NCBI RefSeq assembly: GCF_049651205.1
Contig: NZ_JBASBR010000012.1
Span: 124,001 to 188,000 of the forward strand
Direction of reading: 5' to 3'
Origin: Castellaniella sp049651205
GTDB taxonomy: Bacteria; Pseudomonadota; Gammaproteobacteria; Burkholderiales; Burkholderiaceae_B
Length of the DNA: 64,000 bases
Under the pieces are notes generated by a model. It was given only the letters and a program-made list of their open reading frames with translations. It did not search any database and was not told the DNA's origin. Positions 7,561 through 15,234 of this stretch are shown here, piece after piece (the stretch's first letter is position 1; the number at the start of each line of letters is the position of its first letter). The translations under genes and the position numbers were made by a program.

Positions 7561-8520
7561 ATGTCTAATGTAAAGCACGCCAAAGTGATGATTTTGGGCT
7601 CTGGTCCGGCTGGTTACACTGCCGCAGTGTACGCAGCCCGCGCCAACCTGTCTCCGGTTTTGGTTACCGGCCTCGAGCAAGGCGGCCAACTGATGACCAC
7701 CACCGAGGTGGACAACTGGCCGGCCGATGTCGCCGGCGTCCAGGGCCCAGACCTCATGCAGCGCTTTATGGAGCACGCCCAGCGATTTAACACCGAAATG
7801 GTGTTTGACCACATTGCCAGCGTTGATCTCTCAAAGCGCCCGTTTGTACTCAATGGTGACACAGGCAGCACCTATACCTGCGATGCCCTGATCATCGCCA
7901 CCGGGGCATCCGCCCAGTATCTGGGCCTCGAAACCGAGCAGGCTTTCATGGGCCGCGGGGTATCCGCATGTGCCACCTGCGATGGCTTCTTCTATAAAAA
8001 CCAGGACGCGATCGTGGTGGGTGGCGGCAACACTGCCGTCGAAGAAGCCCTGTACCTGTCCAACATTTGCCGTACAGTCACCTTGGTGCATCGTCGCGAC
8101 AAGTTCCGCGCCGAGCCCATCCTGGTCGACAAAATGATGGAGAAGGTCACTAACGGTAATATGCGGCTGAAGCTGTTCCACCAGTTGCAAGACGTGCTGG
8201 GCGATGATTCTGGCGTCACCGGCGCACGCCTTGTGGACACACAAACCGGGAAAACCGAAGATCTCGCCGTCACCGGCGTCTTTATTGCCATCGGCCATAA
8301 GCCCAACACGGCCATCTTCGAAGGCCAGGTTGCCATGGAAAACGGCTATATCACCACGCGCAGCGGCCTGCAGGGTCTGGCCACCATGACATCCATACCG
8401 GGTGTCTTTGCTGCGGGTGACGTCCAGGACCACGTCTATCGACAAGCCATCACCAGTGCCGGTACGGGCTGCATGGCTGCCCTGGACGCTCAACGCTGGC
8501 TGGAGAATGAAGGACTCTAA
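7561..8520 (+). CDS. trxB: Thioredoxin-disulfide reductase
   Basis: TrxB uses NADPH and FAD to reduce thioredoxin in the cytoplasm. The 319-residue chain has the N-terminal FAD dinucleotide motif GSGPAGYTAAVYAARA, the redox-active CATC motif (in SACATCDGFFYK, near residue 140), the NADPH motif VVGGGNTAVEEA followed by VHRRDKFRA, and the C-terminal FAD segment GVFAAGDVQD. The ATG at 7561 gives the family length; in-frame alternatives at 7543 (ATG) and 7537 (TTG) would add 6-8 residues. It diverges from ftsK and its 3' end overlaps the Smr-domain gene by 14 nt. Confidence 0.96.
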   Translation: MSNVKHAKVMILGSGPAGYTAAVYAARANLSPVLVTGLEQGGQLMTTTEVDNWPADVAGVQGPDLMQRFMEHAQRFNTEMVFDHIASVDLSKRPFVLNGDTGSTYTCDALIIATGASAQYLGLETEQAFMGRGVSACATCDGFFYKNQDAIVVGGGNTAVEEALYLSNICRTVTLVHRRDKFRAEPILVDKMMEKVTNGNMRLKLFHQLQDVLGDDSGVTGARLVDTQTGKTEDLAVTGVFIAIGHKPNTAIFEGQVAMENGYITTRSGLQGLATMTSIPGVFAAGDVQDHVYRQAITSAGTGCMAALDAQRWLENEGL

Positions 8521-9277
8521 ATCAACGCTGTCCGATTTACGCCAACTGCAGGCCGGTGCCAAGCAGGCTGCGACACACCAGTCCACAAAGCCTGCCGCTA
8601 CCCAACCCCGGGGCAACAGCTTGCAGCGGACCTCTGGCACAGGCGCCAACCCGCCTGCCGGGGCAGTCTCGTCAACTGTTGCCATACTGGATGCAGAAGA
8701 CCGTGCACTGTTCAAACAAGCGGTGCGGTTAGTGCGCCCGCTGGCCAACCACGGCCCGAGGTCGCGCACACTGACACTCCACGCATCAGAATCCCAGCTT
8801 CAGGCCAGGCGGGAACACGCACAGGGTGGGCCTGAGGCACCCCGTCCTGCGTTTGGGCCCAGCCAGCAAGCTGAGGCTGCCTACCGGTTCTTTAACCCGG
8901 ACGACCAAGCGTTTCTACGTCATGGATGCGGGCCAGACCTTTTACGCGGCCTGCGGCGCAACAAATGGCCAAGCCAGGCCACGCTGGATCTGCACGGAAA
9001 CTCGCAAGAACAGGCGGCTGAACGCCTCGACCGTTTTCTGGATTCTTGCCTCACACACCAGATCCGCTGCGTTCGTATTGTGCATGGCAAAGGCATCGGA
9101 TCTCGTGGAGAGCCCATCCTGAAAGCCTTTGTACGCCAACACCTGTGCCGCCTGAGTGCCGTACAGGCCTGGATCGAATGCGCCGAACGGGACGGCGGTT
9201 CTGGTGCCGTCTCTGTCTTGCTGCGGACACCCAAAGAGTCTCGCCACACAAGGGAAGCCCCATCTGATGAATACTAG
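8507..9277 (+). CDS. Smr-domain endonuclease-like protein
   Basis: This 256-residue protein ends in a small MutS-related (Smr) domain: LDLHG near residue 165 and RIVHGKGIGS near 200 are the signature motifs, found in nucleases that nick DNA or cleave RNA near stalled ribosomes. The first 130 residues are Gln/Ala/Pro-rich and probably disordered, with a short conserved piece (DRALFKQAVR...RPL) seen in YdaL/YfcN-type proteins. The start at 8507 overlaps trxB by 14 nt and its GGAG is only one base away, so translation may depend on ribosomes finishing trxB. Its own 3' end overlaps the downstream EmrE-like gene by 11 nt. Biological target unknown. Confidence 0.85.
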   Translation: MKDSKSTLSDLRQLQAGAKQAATHQSTKPAATQPRGNSLQRTSGTGANPPAGAVSSTVAILDAEDRALFKQAVRLVRPLANHGPRSRTLTLHASESQLQARREHAQGGPEAPRPAFGPSQQAEAAYRFFNPDDQAFLRHGCGPDLLRGLRRNKWPSQATLDLHGNSQEQAAERLDRFLDSCLTHQIRCVRIVHGKGIGSRGEPILKAFVRQHLCRLSAVQAWIECAERDGGSGAVSVLLRTPKESRHTREAPSDEY

Positions 9278-9602
9278 CTGGCTGTATCTGATCATCGCCA
9301 TCGTGGCCGAGGTGATCGCCACATCGGCACTAAAAGCCTCCAATGGCTTTAGCCGCACGATTCCTTCTGTGATTACCGTCATCGGCTACGGGGTGGCGTT
9401 TTACCTCCTGGCACTGGCCCTGCGCACGATTCCTGTCGGCGTTGCCTACGCGGTGTGGTCAGGGGCAGGTATTGTGGCCATTGCCCTGATTGGGCTGGTA
9501 TTTTTTGGCCAGGCACTGGATACCGCGGCCGTGATTGGTATCGGCCTTATTTTGGCCGGCGTACTGGTATTGAATGTGTTTTCGAGCGCGGGCGGGCACT
9601 AA
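9267..9602 (+). CDS. Small multidrug resistance (EmrE/SugE-type) transporter
   Basis: This is a 111-residue inner-membrane protein with four predicted helices, the size and pattern of the SMR family of proton-coupled exporters of quaternary cations. The essential membrane glutamate lies in helix 1 (IVAEVIATSALKAS, residue about 14), and helix 2-3 carries PVGVAYAVWSGAG. These features favour the EmrE (Qac) branch over the guanidinium-exporter branch. The ATG overlaps the end of the Smr-domain gene by 11 nt; AAGGGA lies about 11 nt upstream. The transcription unit ends at a strong terminator 25 nt downstream. Actual substrates cannot be read from sequence. Confidence 0.93.
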   Translation: MNTSWLYLIIAIVAEVIATSALKASNGFSRTIPSVITVIGYGVAFYLLALALRTIPVGVAYAVWSGAGIVAIALIGLVFFGQALDTAAVIGIGLILAGVLVLNVFSSAGGH

Positions 9603-9627
9603 AAAAATAAAACTAGACATATAAATG

Positions 9628-9674
9628 AGCAGAGCCAGCGATAATATCGCTGGCTCTGCTTGTTTTTATTTTTT
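9628..9674 (+). terminator. Strong rho-independent terminator after the trxB unit
   Basis: A 16-bp inverted repeat (9628-9643 with 9645-9660) is followed by a long T-rich run (9661-9674). An A-rich stretch before the stem means it may also work on the opposite strand and insulate the convergent GGDEF/EAL gene. Confidence 0.9.
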
Positions 9675-9741
9675 ATGAGTACTGCCTACAAATGAAAGCG
9701 CCGTCTATGCTGCGCTGGTGCCCGATCAGGGCTGTCTCCTC

Positions 9742-9767
9742 ACCTGCATGCCCAGCATTATGCAGGT
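9742..9767. other. Hairpin downstream of the GGDEF/EAL gene
   Basis: ACCTGCAT (9742-9749) pairs with ATGCAGGT (9760-9767) 18 nt past the stop codon of the convergent c-di-GMP gene. It lacks a T tract, so it is terminator-like only. Confidence 0.3.
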
Positions 9768-9785
9768 TGAACGGATAAATAACAC

Positions 9786-12425
9786 CTAGGGATGTCCCGT
9801 AGGCTTGTGAGGCTCAGCACCCTCGCCCCCTGGAAGGAAGCCTCCGGGGTGGTTCTGGAGCTGCCAATGCTCTGCAGGCTGGGCACTACCGTACAGCAAC
9901 CCTTGTGCGCGTTCACAGCCCATGGCAATGAGATGGTCACGCTGCGACACAGTTTCAACCCCTTCTGCCACCATACGGATGTTCAGCGCGCGGGCCAGAC
10001 CAATCACAGCCGACACAATTGCGGCACTACGCGACGGTTGCCCCGAGCCTAGCTGGGAAATAAAAGAGCGATCAATTTTGAGCGAGTTGAGTGGAAATTG
10101 ATGTACATGGCTAAGTGACGAAAATCCGGTACCAAAATCATCCAGCGCAACCTGTATCCCCGCTTTGTTCAGGGTACCCAAAATACGGGCAGCCGCCACT
10201 GGGTCTGACAACAGGGAGCTTTCAGTGACCTCGGCGCAGACCTGTTTGAACGGTATTTGATGAAACGACAGCAGCTCAAGAAAGCGGCTGGCAAAATCCT
10301 GTCCGTGGAAATGATGCGGGGACAGATTGAGATTGATGACTTGATCGGCCCCCAGAAAACTGGGGACGACCTGGCAGACCTTGTCGTAGATATGCCAGTC
10401 GAGGGCCTCGATGAGGCCGGTTTTCTCGGCCACGGGTAAAAAGAGATCAGGGCCCAATACCCCTTTGTCGGGATGAAACCAGCGGATAAGCGCCTCAAAG
10501 CTGACAACACGGGTATCTGCCAACCGCACGATCGGCTGAAAATACGGTACAAACTGCCCAGTTTCAAGCCCGACACGCAACTGCTGCTCGACATCCAGCA
10601 CGTTGGTTGCGGTGTCATGCACATTGGCATCAAACATCACAAAACAGCGGCGGCCGGCCGCCTTGGCCTGATACAGGGCAGTATCGGCATCATGCAGCAG
10701 CTCATCGACAGAACAGTGATACCCCTGACCCATGGCAATGCCAATACTAAGGGACACATACAGCCGGCGCCCGGCAATTTCGATGGCTTCCTGCATGCGC
10801 GCCTGTATCCGCTGCGCCACCTGGCATGCATCAGCAGGCTGTCGGCAATCCACCAAAACAATTGAGAACTCGTCTCCGGCCAGACGGCCGAGAATATCGG
10901 GCGAGCGGACGCAGTCGGCCATCCGGATGGCGACCTCCTGCAAGACACGATCGCCTACCTGATGCCCCAACCCATCGTTAAACAGCTTGAAGCGGTCTAC
11001 ATCCAGATATAACAGGGCAAACTGGCTGTCGGCCTGCCGCTTTTGCCGGGCCAGCGCGATTTCGAGCTGGTCGCGCACATAAACCCGATTGGGCAGGCGA
11101 GTAAGGGGATCGTGCATGACCTGATGCTGGAGCTGTTGCTGCACGTGCTCGCGCACGGCTATCTGGTGCTGGAGCTCGATGGTGCGCTCACGTACCCGTT
11201 GCTCGAGCTGGATGTTCAACGCCTGCAACGCCTGATCCTGCTGACGCCGCAGCAAGGTAGCAGCGATCTGATACGAAACGAACGTGAGGAGATCGGCATC
11301 CTGTCGGGTGAAATGCAGATTGGTGCGATAGCTTTGCACAACCACCACACCAATCACCCCTTGGGTGCCCGTCAGGGGGGCCCCTAACCAGCAAACTGCC
11401 GGCTCGCCGTAAGTGGCAGCATGTACCTCACCTCGCGCAATCAGCTGACTGATTTCAGTGTCCGAGAGCAGCACGGTTTGCGCACAACGCATGGCGTACT
11501 CGCTCATCCCCCGTCCGAGCGGGCGCTGACCAATACGGCCTCCCAGTTCGTCTACGTAATAGGGGAAATCCAGCCATCGATTATCAGCAGATTTGAGTGC
11601 GATATAAAAATTTTCGACGTTGATGAGCTCGCCCACAGCCTGATGCAGGCTGTGATAAAACTCTTTGGAGCTGATCTGCTCGTGGCTGAGGGCCGCAATG
11701 CGGTACAGCGTTGATTGCAGGTGTGCTGCCCGCTCGCGCTCTTGTACTTGCTCCTGCAAGCGAGCGTTTACCTGGGCAAGCTCTCTGGTACGCTCGGTCA
11801 CCCGGCGCTCGAGAGCCTCCTGGCCCATCTTGCGTTCGACGGCATTGAGCACATGCTCGGCCACAAACGCCAGCACGTCCTGGTCGGACTGCGAATACCC
11901 CCTGCCCTTTTGATAGCTTTGTACGGCAAGCACGCCGTACACCTGGCCATCACGGCGCATAGGCACGGCCATAAAGTCTATCGACGGGCTGCCGACATTA
12001 TGGTGACGATCCAGCCCAAGCGCTGTTGTAATTTGCAGCGATGACCCACGCATGGGCTTGCCATGACGAATCATGCCCACCGTGATGCTGTTTTGAAGTT
12101 CTGCCGCGGTGAATTCCTGATCAGGGTGATAAAGCTCGCCGTCAACCTCATCCACAAAATATATAAACCGGAGCGTATCGTGCTGCGGGTTATACAACGC
12201 AATAAAGAAATTCTCGGCGTACATCAGCTGCGCAATGCTGCGATGCAAGCCGCTCAGCAGGCTTTGCATGTCGGACGCAGACCCGGCCATATCGGCAATA
12301 TCAAACAGCGCCCTCTGCAGGCGCTCGGTGTGCCTGAGCCGCTGCAAGGATGCACGCAATTGCTTCACCAACCCAGCCTTGGGAGGTGTTGCCCCCGCTG
12401 ATGCGTTAGGATGCACGCGCGCCAT
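9786..12425 (-). CDS. Tandem-GAF diguanylate cyclase/phosphodiesterase (GGDEF-EAL)
   Basis: This 879-residue soluble protein is a cyclic-di-GMP signalling enzyme. Two GAF-type sensor domains (about residues 30-200 and 235-400) are each followed by a coiled-coil linker rich in Arg/Glu/Gln, then a GGDEF domain (about 425-590) and an EAL domain (about 610-860). The cyclase signature reads AGDEF near residue 515 rather than GGDEF, a variant known to be active in some proteins. The EAL domain keeps EALIRW near 644, DDFGTGFSS near 766 and EGVET, so phosphodiesterase activity is plausible. No membrane segment is visible, so the input should be cytoplasmic. It appears monocistronic. Whether synthesis or hydrolysis dominates is unknown. 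Confidence 0.93.
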   Translation of the reverse strand: MARVHPNASAGATPPKAGLVKQLRASLQRLRHTERLQRALFDIADMAGSASDMQSLLSGLHRSIAQLMYAENFFIALYNPQHDTLRFIYFVDEVDGELYHPDQEFTAAELQNSITVGMIRHGKPMRGSSLQITTALGLDRHHNVGSPSIDFMAVPMRRDGQVYGVLAVQSYQKGRGYSQSDQDVLAFVAEHVLNAVERKMGQEALERRVTERTRELAQVNARLQEQVQERERAAHLQSTLYRIAALSHEQISSKEFYHSLHQAVGELINVENFYIALKSADNRWLDFPYYVDELGGRIGQRPLGRGMSEYAMRCAQTVLLSDTEISQLIARGEVHAATYGEPAVCWLGAPLTGTQGVIGVVVVQSYRTNLHFTRQDADLLTFVSYQIAATLLRRQQDQALQALNIQLEQRVRERTIELQHQIAVREHVQQQLQHQVMHDPLTRLPNRVYVRDQLEIALARQKRQADSQFALLYLDVDRFKLFNDGLGHQVGDRVLQEVAIRMADCVRSPDILGRLAGDEFSIVLVDCRQPADACQVAQRIQARMQEAIEIAGRRLYVSLSIGIAMGQGYHCSVDELLHDADTALYQAKAAGRRCFVMFDANVHDTATNVLDVEQQLRVGLETGQFVPYFQPIVRLADTRVVSFEALIRWFHPDKGVLGPDLFLPVAEKTGLIEALDWHIYDKVCQVVPSFLGADQVINLNLSPHHFHGQDFASRFLELLSFHQIPFKQVCAEVTESSLLSDPVAAARILGTLNKAGIQVALDDFGTGFSSLSHVHQFPLNSLKIDRSFISQLGSGQPSRSAAIVSAVIGLARALNIRMVAEGVETVSQRDHLIAMGCERAQGLLYGSAQPAEHWQLQNHPGGFLPGGEGAEPHKPTGHP

Positions 12426-12505
12426 GATACCTCCCGGTGACGCCGAGACGAAATTATTATTAGTGCAGTATAGCGGTAGTAAAAAGCCTGGCGAGCACCA
12501 ACCGT

Positions 12506-14698
12506 CTATTTATCCAGCACACACACAAAAATACCTACCACGCGATAACGGGCCTCATCATCTGCAGATAACTCGATTTTCCTGAATTCGGGATTATCCG
12601 ATCGTGGTTTCAGACGGATCATCGTATGCTGCCAGCCCTCTGCAGACGCAATCTTCAGGCTTTCGTATTCTTTAACCGTGTACCTTGAACCCAGATCCGC
12701 ATCTTCTGGTGTATCGCACTCGACAAGCACAATCCTGCCCTGGCGGCTGCCCCCGTGATCCAGTCGAAAAAGGCAAATGGCACCGTTGGGGATCACTTGG
12801 TTCATGGACTCACCGGTTACCTGACAGGCAAAGAGATCCTTGGCAGCCTTCATACCAGGCGGCACGCCAATCCAGGTAGTATCTTGCACAGCCTGCAGTG
12901 CGCCAAAGCCTCCTGCCGCCGCTTTCAGATCGTACAGTGGCACTGCGTTTTCATAGGGAAGCAGCTTGGGGGCCTGCCGCAGTTGCACACGGGACGCCGC
13001 TGGCTGATATTGCGGAATATATTGCCGCAGGTATTGCCGCAGGCCGGTGTCGCAGGCATAGACGAAAGTACCCCGAATACCACGCAGCAGGATCGTTTTA
13101 TAAATATTCAGGATGTATTCTTTGATGGTCTGATCAGGCATCGCACGCTGCTGGCCGTTACGGTCGTGGTACTGCGCACGATCAATGGTCAGACAACGCT
13201 GCGTCGGGTCATAGCGGATTTCAGGGCCAAAAATAATACCGGCATAATTCAAATCGTAGCCTTGGGTGGTGTGGATGCAGCCGACGTCTTCATGGGCTCC
13301 CGGAGTATTAATCCAGTCGTTTGCCGTGCGGTTCCAGCGCAGGGAAACCCCATCGAGCGTCATATCAAACTGATCCGACTGCTTTTTGCTTGCCCACGGC
13401 CAGGCATAACCAGCAATCAGGCGGGACAAGCCAAACGATTGGTCCCGCGCACGAACCTCCCGAACCATATCCACCATCGAATCAAACAGCAGAAATTCAT
13501 AATCCGGTGATCGATATGGCGCACTTTGGCCGAGCTGGATGCTTAATAAACGGTCAATAAACTCAACATACGAAACACCTGCCTTGACCCGAAACTGGGA
13601 CGACAGCGTCAGATTTCGCGTGTCACGTGAGGTACGCAGCCGCTCGAAGACGGCCGCCGGTGCATCCGAAGGCTTGACAGACTGAGCCTGGTCGTAGAAA
13701 AACACGGCCTGGCGGGCTTGCTTGCCTACCCAATCCACCTCCGAACATGTTTGCGGATCCAGACCGAGCGTGCGGCATGCGGTATCAAAGACACCAAAAT
13801 AAGCCCCCAGATTGACCCGCCTACGCAAGCGATGTGATTCATCAACCAGCACAAGGTCGTACTGATCTCGAGCAAGCTCCGCAGGTGCAATCACCATGCC
13901 GGGACTTAAGCCGGCCACTTGCCTGAACGCCTTCTTGAGGGTGGCGCGGAAAGAAGCCATGGGCACAACCAGGGCCATCCGCAAGGCTTGATGGCGGTCA
14001 CGAAACTGGGTAACCAGATCACGCAAAAGAAGCTCGTCTTCGGAGAACTCGCGCAGACTGAGCTCCTCTGCCTTTGAATTCAGCAGCTTGAACAGGAAGA
14101 TCGCCAGCACCGTTTTACCCGTGCCCGCACCGCCTTCAACCATCAGAGTTTTGATGCCGGGTTGCAAAAGCGACTGCAAAACTGCCAACAGGCCCTGGCG
14201 CTGATCGTATGACAAGGATTTGTAAGGCGAGTACTTGAAGATGTCCGAATTATCAATGGACTGGAGCGAGTGCTGTGCCAGGCCCGCCGCCTGCAGTTGA
14301 TCCCAGGTTTTACGGAAAATACCGTCGTAGAGCTCGTCTTGCTGATAATAATGATGGCTGGCGAGCCCCAGATTGCCGTTCAACAACCGAAACCGGCCAT
14401 CTGCCGCCATATATTTGATCAGGCCTGATTCAATATCCAGCGTGGCCGATTTATTGAACAGGCCGCTGCTGATCAGATGAACGGCATCCAGCCCCTGCTT
14501 GGCCGGCGTCTTCAGGTGTGTGGCCATGCGGGTGCTTGTATCACTGGTTTCGCCCACATAAGCAATGCCAGACGCCTGGTTACTGAGCACGTACACCAGC
14601 GGCCAGTGGTTGGCTGCATACACGTTGTCTTGCCAGGCATCCAGTTGCGACAGCGCCAGGGGATACCCATCGACGCTAACCAAGGGCGGCTGGTTCAT
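12506..14698 (-). CDS. GIY-YIG nuclease-like / DUF2075 ATPase / S24 peptidase-like fusion protein
   Basis: This 730-residue protein combines three modules. Residues 33-105 look like a GIY-YIG nuclease (VYVLS, AYVGET, Arg57, His61, Glu90 in LDIESGLI). Residues 160-560 are a DUF2075 helicase-type ATPase with Walker A EGGAGTGKT (188-196), Walker B DLVLVDESHR (281-290) and the family motif IHTTQGYDLNYAGIIFGPE (475-493). Residues 586-730 match the LexA/UmuD/phage-repressor S24 fold: VPLYDLKAAAGG, candidate nucleophile Ser631 in TGESM, and candidate Lys676 in YTVKEY. The Ala595-Gly596 bond lies 35 residues before Ser631, as in self-cleaving LexA and UmuD. Its ATG overlaps the mazG-like stop (ATGA). 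Domain calls come from motifs. A defence or DNA-damage role is inference. Confidence 0.85.
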   Translation of the reverse strand: MNQPPLVSVDGYPLALSQLDAWQDNVYAANHWPLVYVLSNQASGIAYVGETSDTSTRMATHLKTPAKQGLDAVHLISSGLFNKSATLDIESGLIKYMAADGRFRLLNGNLGLASHHYYQQDELYDGIFRKTWDQLQAAGLAQHSLQSIDNSDIFKYSPYKSLSYDQRQGLLAVLQSLLQPGIKTLMVEGGAGTGKTVLAIFLFKLLNSKAEELSLREFSEDELLLRDLVTQFRDRHQALRMALVVPMASFRATLKKAFRQVAGLSPGMVIAPAELARDQYDLVLVDESHRLRRRVNLGAYFGVFDTACRTLGLDPQTCSEVDWVGKQARQAVFFYDQAQSVKPSDAPAAVFERLRTSRDTRNLTLSSQFRVKAGVSYVEFIDRLLSIQLGQSAPYRSPDYEFLLFDSMVDMVREVRARDQSFGLSRLIAGYAWPWASKKQSDQFDMTLDGVSLRWNRTANDWINTPGAHEDVGCIHTTQGYDLNYAGIIFGPEIRYDPTQRCLTIDRAQYHDRNGQQRAMPDQTIKEYILNIYKTILLRGIRGTFVYACDTGLRQYLRQYIPQYQPAASRVQLRQAPKLLPYENAVPLYDLKAAAGGFGALQAVQDTTWIGVPPGMKAAKDLFACQVTGESMNQVIPNGAICLFRLDHGGSRQGRIVLVECDTPEDADLGSRYTVKEYESLKIASAEGWQHTMIRLKPRSDNPEFRKIELSADDEARYRVVGIFVCVLDK

Positions 14699-15015
14699 AG
14701 CTCGGTGTATTTCCTGGCAGAACCTCGGGCGAGATCCACCGGGTAACGTGATTCGTTTCTGGCAATCTTGGCCAGCACAATATCGCGGACATCCAGCTGG
14801 CAGGCATCGGCCAACAGCAAGGCATAAGAAAACACATCGGCCAGCTCATCTGCGATCCGGTCTTTATCCGCAGCCTCGGCTGATTTCCAGAGAAAGGTTT
14901 CAAGCAGCTCGGCGGATTCGACATTCAGGGCAATGGCGAGATCCTTTGGATTATGAAACTGTTGCCACTGACGTGCATCTCTGAACGCCCGCAGTTTCTC
15001 GATAAGCTCATCCAT
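14695..15015 (-). CDS. MazG-like nucleotide pyrophosphohydrolase
   Basis: This 106-residue all-alpha protein belongs to the MazG/dUTPase-like NTP pyrophosphohydrolase superfamily, which removes pyrophosphate from (d)NTPs. The metal-binding acids are present: E33-x-x-E36 and E57-x-x-D60, with the family pattern NVESAELLE then DELADVFSYAL. I start at 15015 because AAGGG lies 7 nt upstream; a longer frame to 15042 has no such site. It is the first gene of a two-gene unit and its stop overlaps the fusion ATPase start by 4 nt, so the two products are probably made in a fixed ratio. Substrate preference (dNTP, alarmone or modified nucleotide) cannot be told from sequence. Confidence 0.88.
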   Translation of the reverse strand: MDELIEKLRAFRDARQWQQFHNPKDLAIALNVESAELLETFLWKSAEAADKDRIADELADVFSYALLLADACQLDVRDIVLAKIARNESRYPVDLARGSARKYTEL

Positions 15016-15147
15016 CTGTTTGCCCTTGAAAAATCCCCTCAAGCCGCATCATAACGTGGGCAGTCGGACAAGGTACCCGACACGGGGACAGCCAGAAAGG
15101 CACGTCGTTGATGCTCATGCGCAAAACTGCGTTATTTGGAAACACAA

Positions 15148-15158
15148 ATGTCGAACAT
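15148..15158. promoter_or_regulatory. Small palindrome in the mazG-like/deaminase divergent gap
   Basis: ATGT-CGA-ACAT forms a perfect 4+4 inverted repeat midway in the 219-nt gap between the divergent module and the deaminase gene. It might be an operator, but short palindromes arise by chance. A minus-strand TATGAT (15053-15048) is a possible -10 for the module. I found no CTGT-N8-ACAG LexA-type box in the gap. Confidence 0.2.
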
Positions 15159-15234
15159 CACGCCCCTCCAATGACTCTGGCTCGGCGCCTACCTATCATG
15201 ACCCAACGCCTTTGACGACAGGATGTACGCACAG

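Noticed and set aside
7516..7812. Longer N-terminus of FtsK in an open frame
   Set aside because: The extra residues lie antisense within trxB and look unlike FtsK; the ATG at 7515 starts the normal protein.
9601..9785. Possible small gene between the EmrE-like and GGDEF/EAL genes
   Set aside because: The stretch holds a strong terminator and a second hairpin and no credible reading frame.
15016..15234. LexA/SOS box upstream of the MazG-like gene
   Set aside because: No CTGT-N8-ACAG pattern was found in the gap on either strand.
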